Shown piece by piece: positions 61,106 to 64,000 of a stretch of 64,000 nt of DNA (positions within the stretch are counted from its first letter, which is position 1; every line of letters begins with the position of its first letter). The position numbers and the translations under genes were made by a program. The notes beneath the pieces were generated by a model. It was not told where the DNA came from. It did not search any database and saw only the letters and a program-made list of their open reading frames with translations. Source of the DNA: Micrococcales bacterium (GTDB lineage Bacteria > Actinomycetota > Actinomycetes > Actinomycetales > Dermatophilaceae); the NCBI GenBank assembly GCA_021287075.1, contig JAJTBD010000004.1, forward strand, positions 124,001 through 188,000. Direction: 5' to 3'.

Positions 61106-62119
61106 TCAGATCACGACATAGGAGGCGTTGGCGGCCGTGCCGTTGTTGGCATCGGACGGGTTGGTGCTCGACGTGCCGCCCTGCTGGCCCTGCTGACCGG
61201 ACTGGCCCTGCTCGCCCTGCTGGTCGCCGCCGCGCATGCCGTGGCCGCCACCGGGGCCACCCGGACCGCCTGTGCGGACCTCGATGGTCTTCAGGTCCTT
61301 GGAGACCTCGACCATGACCTGGGCGCCGGCCTTGGTGCCGTGCACGTCATAGGAGCCGTCGGCGTCCTTCTGCACGGAGGTGACGGTGACGGCCGAGTCC
61401 TTGGCCTTGACCGCGTCCTTGACCTTCGTCAGCTCGGCGCCGGTGACGGCGGTGTGGGTATGGCCCGCTCCGCCCTTGTCCATGCCGGTGCGCACGTTGG
61501 TGATCTTGAAGTCCTTGTCGAGCGTGACGCCCGCGCGGGTGCCGTCGCTCTTGGCGGCCATCGCGCGATAGGTGCCGTCGGTCAGCTTCATCGCGCGCTC
61601 GACGGTCAGGGTCGAGTCCTTGGCCTTGACGGCGGCCTTGATCTTGTCGAGGTTGGCGCCGGTCACCTCGGTGCCCTGCTGCATGCCACCGTGTCCACCG
61701 CGGCCACCGCCGCCCGGACCGCCGGTGCGGACCTCGATGGTCTTCAGGTCCTTGGAGGCCTCGACCATGACCTGGGCACCGGCCTTGGTGCCCATGACGT
61801 CATAGGAGCCGTCGGGGTCCTTCTGCACGCTGGTGACCGTGACGGCCGAGTCCTTGGCCTTGACCGCGGCCGTGACCTTGGCGAGTTCGTCGCCGGTGAC
61901 CTGGGTGTGCGAGTGCCCGGCCATCCCGCCGCGCTGCCCATCGCCCTGCTGGCCGTTGGGGCCGCCCTGCTGGTTGCCATAGCCGGGCACCGAGTAGCCG
62001 GTGGCGCCCTGCTGCTGCTGGGTGTCGGCGTTGGCCAGGGACGCGGCCGTGAAGGCCATCGCGCCCGCGGCGGCCACCGCCGCGGCGCCGGTGATGATCG
62101 TCGTCTGTGTCTTTGCCAT
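61106..62119 (-). CDS. Secreted protein with three PepSY-like repeats
   Basis: A 337-residue exported protein. The signal peptide (MAKTQTTIITGAAAVAAAGA to SLANA) is followed by a Gln/Gly-rich stretch. Then come three ~65-residue repeats, each starting VTGxxLxKxxxAVKAKDS and ending in a basic VRTG. Repeats 1 and 3 are nearly identical (AVTVTSVQKD, GTKAGAQVMVE, SKDLKTIEVRTGGPGG), and repeat 2 has diverged. A Gly/Gln/Ser-rich tail follows. The repeats resemble PepSY domains, which often inhibit proteases; a secreted protease gene lies right upstream. AAGGAG precedes ATG 62119. Confidence 0.8.
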   Translation of the reverse strand: MAKTQTTIITGAAAVAAAGAMAFTAASLANADTQQQQGATGYSVPGYGNQQGGPNGQQGDGQRGGMAGHSHTQVTGDELAKVTAAVKAKDSAVTVTSVQKDPDGSYDVMGTKAGAQVMVEASKDLKTIEVRTGGPGGGGRGGHGGMQQGTEVTGANLDKIKAAVKAKDSTLTVERAMKLTDGTYRAMAAKSDGTRAGVTLDKDFKITNVRTGMDKGGAGHTHTAVTGAELTKVKDAVKAKDSAVTVTSVQKDADGSYDVHGTKAGAQVMVEVSKDLKTIEVRTGGPGGPGGGHGMRGGDQQGEQGQSGQQGQQGGTSSTNPSDANNGTAANASYVVI

Positions 62120-62179
62120 GGTGTTGCTCCTTGGAGGGGATCGAACTTCCTCCACTGTGGGAGCCGAACCTGTGGCGCA

Positions 62180-62196
62180 GATAAGAACGGGATAAG
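62180..62196. promoter_or_regulatory. Direct repeat GATAAG with 11-bp period
   Basis: GATAAG at 62180-62185 and 62191-62196, one helical turn apart, lies about 60 nt upstream of the PepSY-like gene. This spacing is typical of OmpR/PhoB-type response-regulator sites. Confidence 0.45.
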
Positions 62197-62238
62197 TGTT
62201 GGGCAGCAGTGCGCGCCGCGGGAGGTGAGCCCCATCAC

Positions 62239-62262
62239 GGGGTATGCCGCGCGGCATACCCC
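62239..62262. repeat. 24-bp perfect palindrome of GGGGTATGCCGC
   Basis: GGGGTATGCCGC (62239-62250) is followed directly by its complement GCGGCATACCCC (62251-62262). Confidence 0.7.
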
Positions 62263-62273
62263 TCTCGGACGCA

Positions 62274-62316
62274 CGAGACCCGCCCGGCGCTGGAGGAGCG
62301 CGTCGGGCGGGTCTCG
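62274..62316. terminator. Stem-loop terminator of the metalloprotease gene
   Basis: CGAGACCCGCCCG (62274-62286) pairs with CGGGCGGGTCTCG (62304-62316) around a 17-nt loop, 36 nt after the leftward protease stop. Confidence 0.75.
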
Positions 62317-62351
62317 CCCCGGGGGTCACCCGGGGGACGGCGACGAGGGGG

Positions 62352-63161
62352 TCAGCTGCCGTAGAGCGCCTGGACCCCTGCCCGGTCGGTGCTGGTCATC
62401 GACAGGTCGTCGGAGGAGCCGTTGCACTGGGGGTAGTGCATGATCGAGGAGCTGTCGTAGGCGGTCAGCGGGCGCCAGTTGTTGTCCTCGAAGCAGGTGC
62501 CGGCCTCGGGGCGGGTGTGCTCGTGACGGAAGCCGAGGGTGTGGCCGAGCTCGTGGCCGAGGATGTTCTGCGGGGTCCAGGAGCCGGAGTTGAAGAGCGA
62601 CTTGGTCACGACCAGCACGTTGCGTCCCGACTTCGGCGTGCTGGGGAAGAAGGCGCGGGCGATGTACTGCGTGCTCTTGGACGGCTCGACCGAGAAGACG
62701 ACATTGGAGTTGCGCACGGTGCAGGAGCCGTTCTGGCTGGGCACATAGACGAAGTTGACCTTGGAGGAGGCGGCCTCCCACAGCGCGGCGCCATCGGCGA
62801 CGGCCTGGGCGACCCGGGCCTGGTCGGCACCGAACTTGGTCGAGACGCAGTAGGTCAGGTTGGCGACCTGGCTCGCCGACCACTTGTCGTCGCGGCCGCT
62901 GACGGTGTTGACCACGAGCCGGTCTGTGGAGGTCTGCTTGGGCGCGGCCACCATGGAGTCATAGAAGGAGCGCAGCTCGCCGTTGGTGCGCACGGGCTCG
63001 TCACCGTTGACGATGTACTGGGTGTCGGCGTCCTGGTAGGTCGCGGCCTGGAACTGCTTGTAGGTCGGCACCTCACCGGTGGCAGCGACGGCGACGGTGG
63101 CGGACGACGCGACGAGAGCGATGGCGGTGGCGCTCACTGCGCGAATCATGGTGCGGGACAT
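62352..63161 (-). CDS. Secreted metzincin zinc metalloprotease
   Basis: A 269-residue preproprotein. The signal peptide is MSRTMIRAVSATAIALVASS to VAVAA. A ~90-residue propeptide-like region follows, then a catalytic domain with HELGHTLGFRHEH (HExxHxxGxxH, zinc ligands near residues 207-217) and the Met-turn SSIMHYPQC. The HEHTRP continuation and SIMHY recall astacin-type metzincins. Four cysteines (TYC, GSC, GTC, PQC) may form disulfides. It is probably an exported zinc endopeptidase. It is transcribed in the same direction as the PepSY-like gene downstream. Confidence 0.88.
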   Translation of the reverse strand: MSRTMIRAVSATAIALVASSATVAVAATGEVPTYKQFQAATYQDADTQYIVNGDEPVRTNGELRSFYDSMVAAPKQTSTDRLVVNTVSGRDDKWSASQVANLTYCVSTKFGADQARVAQAVADGAALWEAASSKVNFVYVPSQNGSCTVRNSNVVFSVEPSKSTQYIARAFFPSTPKSGRNVLVVTKSLFNSGSWTPQNILGHELGHTLGFRHEHTRPEAGTCFEDNNWRPLTAYDSSSIMHYPQCNGSSDDLSMTSTDRAGVQALYGS

Positions 63162-63289
63162 GGGGACTCCTCCAGCTGGTCAACACGCGACGGTATGCCG
63201 CGGGGGCCCACGCTAGGTCGGAGAAGGTCAGGCGATCACCCGAGAATGGTCAGCGGACAGTCAAGATTTGCCCAGGACTTGGCCTGCCC

Positions 63290-63781
63290 TCAGCGCTTGT
63301 AGAGCACCTCGAAACGCTCGAGCACGACAGGCATGTCGGCGCTGAACTCCCGCTCGTGGGAGGCGTGCTCACGGAAGAACCCCTCGTGGATGCGCCGCCA
63401 TGACTCCAGGCTGCGGTCGTCCTCGCCCTCCAGCCAGGCGTGCTCGGCGGGCACCTGGTCGAAGGGCAGCACCTGCACGTCGGTGACCCGGATCAGGGCA
63501 CGGGGATGCCCGGCCCCGTCGAGGATGATCGAGAGGTCGCCGCGCTCGGGCAGCGCCTCGTCCTCGGCCTCGTAGTCCCACAGCGCGCCGGCCGTGGCGG
63601 TCTTGGTGCCGTCGAGGACGAGGGCGAGCAGACCGTCGGCCTGCTCCGGGGTCGCGCCGAAGGACCAGGCGGGCGGCTGGAGCGACTCGTGCACGGTCGG
63701 CCCGGTATAGAAGCCGGTGCGGTTGAGGTGGCCGCGCACCCGCGCGTCTCCCCAGAAGGCGTCGATCTCGTGCTGGTCCAT
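63290..63781 (-). CDS. ASCH-domain protein
   Basis: A 163-residue ASCH-family protein. It has the strand-helix LALVLDGTKTATAGALWDYE, then LPERGDLSIILDG and PRALIRVTDVQVLPFDQVP. ASCH domains resemble PUA folds and may bind RNA or hydrolyse N4-acetylcytidine. TAGCGT ends 6 nt before ATG 63781, suggesting leaderless transcription. Confidence 0.85.
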   Translation of the reverse strand: MDQHEIDAFWGDARVRGHLNRTGFYTGPTVHESLQPPAWSFGATPEQADGLLALVLDGTKTATAGALWDYEAEDEALPERGDLSIILDGAGHPRALIRVTDVQVLPFDQVPAEHAWLEGEDDRSLESWRRIHEGFFREHASHEREFSADMPVVLERFEVLYKR

Positions 63782-63787
63782 GACCTG

Positions 63788-63793
63788 ACGCTA
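63788..63793 (-). promoter_or_regulatory. -10 TAGCGT of the ASCH gene, leaderless-type
   Basis: TAGCGT on the minus strand ends 6 nt before the ATG, with no ribosome binding site. Confidence 0.5.
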
Positions 63794-63822
63794 CCCGCTG
63801 ACGCCGATGTCGCCCCGGATCC

Positions 63823-64000
63823 TCATGACGAGGCCTCTCCCTCACGCGTGAGGAGCGCCGCGGCGGTCAGCTCGGACAGGCGCTCGCTCTGCGCGGCCCC
63901 CTCAGCGCCGGCGAGCCAGCGCTCATAGGCCGGCCGCAGCGCCTGCCAGTCGCCGTCGGTCATGGCATACCAGGCGGTGTCGCGGTTGCGCCCCTTGTAG
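63823..64000 (-). CDS. C-terminal end of a GNAT acetyltransferase (partial)
   Basis: The last ~59 residues of a leftward gene that enters from beyond the window. YKGRNRDTAWYAMTDGDWQA and LRPAYERWLA match the C-terminal ends of RimJ/RimL-type GNAT acetyltransferases. The stop is TGA at 63823. Only the tail is visible, so the family call is moderate. Confidence 0.65.
   Translation of the reverse strand, partial: YKGRNRDTAWYAMTDGDWQALRPAYERWLAGAEGAAQSERLSELTAAALLTREGEASS

Overview
The window is a 64-kb stretch of a very high-GC actinobacterial chromosome. The gene content suggests a Micrococcales member, plausibly family Intrasporangiaceae; that placement is inference, because there is no rRNA here. 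It is densely packed with about 60 protein-coding genes on both strands. I see no tRNA, rRNA, CRISPR array, insertion sequence or prophage. It reads as ordinary chromosome with a few accessory islands: two toxin-antitoxin pairs, small orphan proteins and short interspersed repeats.

Layout. 1-3.0 kb: N-acetylglucosamine uptake and use (GntR regulator end, PTS IIC NagE, deacetylase NagA). 3.1-10.5 kb: a hypothetical protein carrying short palindromic repeats, a GH13 branching-type enzyme, a pair of acyl-CoA dehydrogenases, a DUF2461 protein and a secreted protein. 10.9-19.2 kb: a complete maltodextrin system (MalE, MalF, MalG, GH13 glucosidase, MsmK/UgpC-type ATPase) read leftwards from a LacI-type regulator. 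19.2-23.1 kb: ArfB-like rescue factor, YihY membrane protein, acidic lipoprotein, DksA/TraR zinc finger, methyltransferase, DUF1345. 23.1-27.0 kb: RHH-Doc toxin-antitoxin pair and a SWIM-SNF2 helicase. 27.2-36.0 kb: full-length PurL, a GNAT protein, a small orphan protein and a large LuxR-type ATPase regulator. 36-42 kb: enoyl-CoA hydratase, AbrB plus ABC-2 exporter, FrnE-like DsbA protein, and an amino-acid ABC importer with receptor fused to permease. 42-50 kb: thioesterase, tyrosine phosphatase, methyltransferase, DinB, radical SAM/SPASM protein, MarR-DoxX pair, and the threonine-to-glycine pair Tdh-Kbl. 50-56.6 kb: double-hotdog MaoC hydratase, VapBC-like pair, pRiA4b-type protein, MT0933-like protein, CPBP protease, second small orphan protein, and a lipase. 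56.7-64 kb: sulfide:quinone oxidoreductase-like flavoprotein with an unlisted 56-residue partner, the three-gene AmmeMemoRadiSam system (its Memo gene is frameshifted as sequenced), a triple-repeat PepSY-like secreted protein, a secreted metzincin protease, an ASCH protein and the end of a GNAT protein.

Three sequence-level themes cut across genes. First, the heptamer GTATGCC/GGCATAC, often extended to GGTATGCCGCG, occurs roughly 70 times by eye, in both orientations, inside genes and as arms of intergenic stem-loops. Second, about ten genes have a -10-like TANNNT hexamer ending only 6-8 nt before the start codon and no ribosome binding site, as expected for leaderless mRNAs. Third, many gene ends carry long, nearly perfect inverted repeats without a U tract, and a separate family of about 30-bp palindromic repeats clusters at three loci, partly inside a coding region. 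Two genes (an ABM-type monooxygenase and the Memo gene) contain apparent single-base frameshifts, which may be real or sequencing errors.
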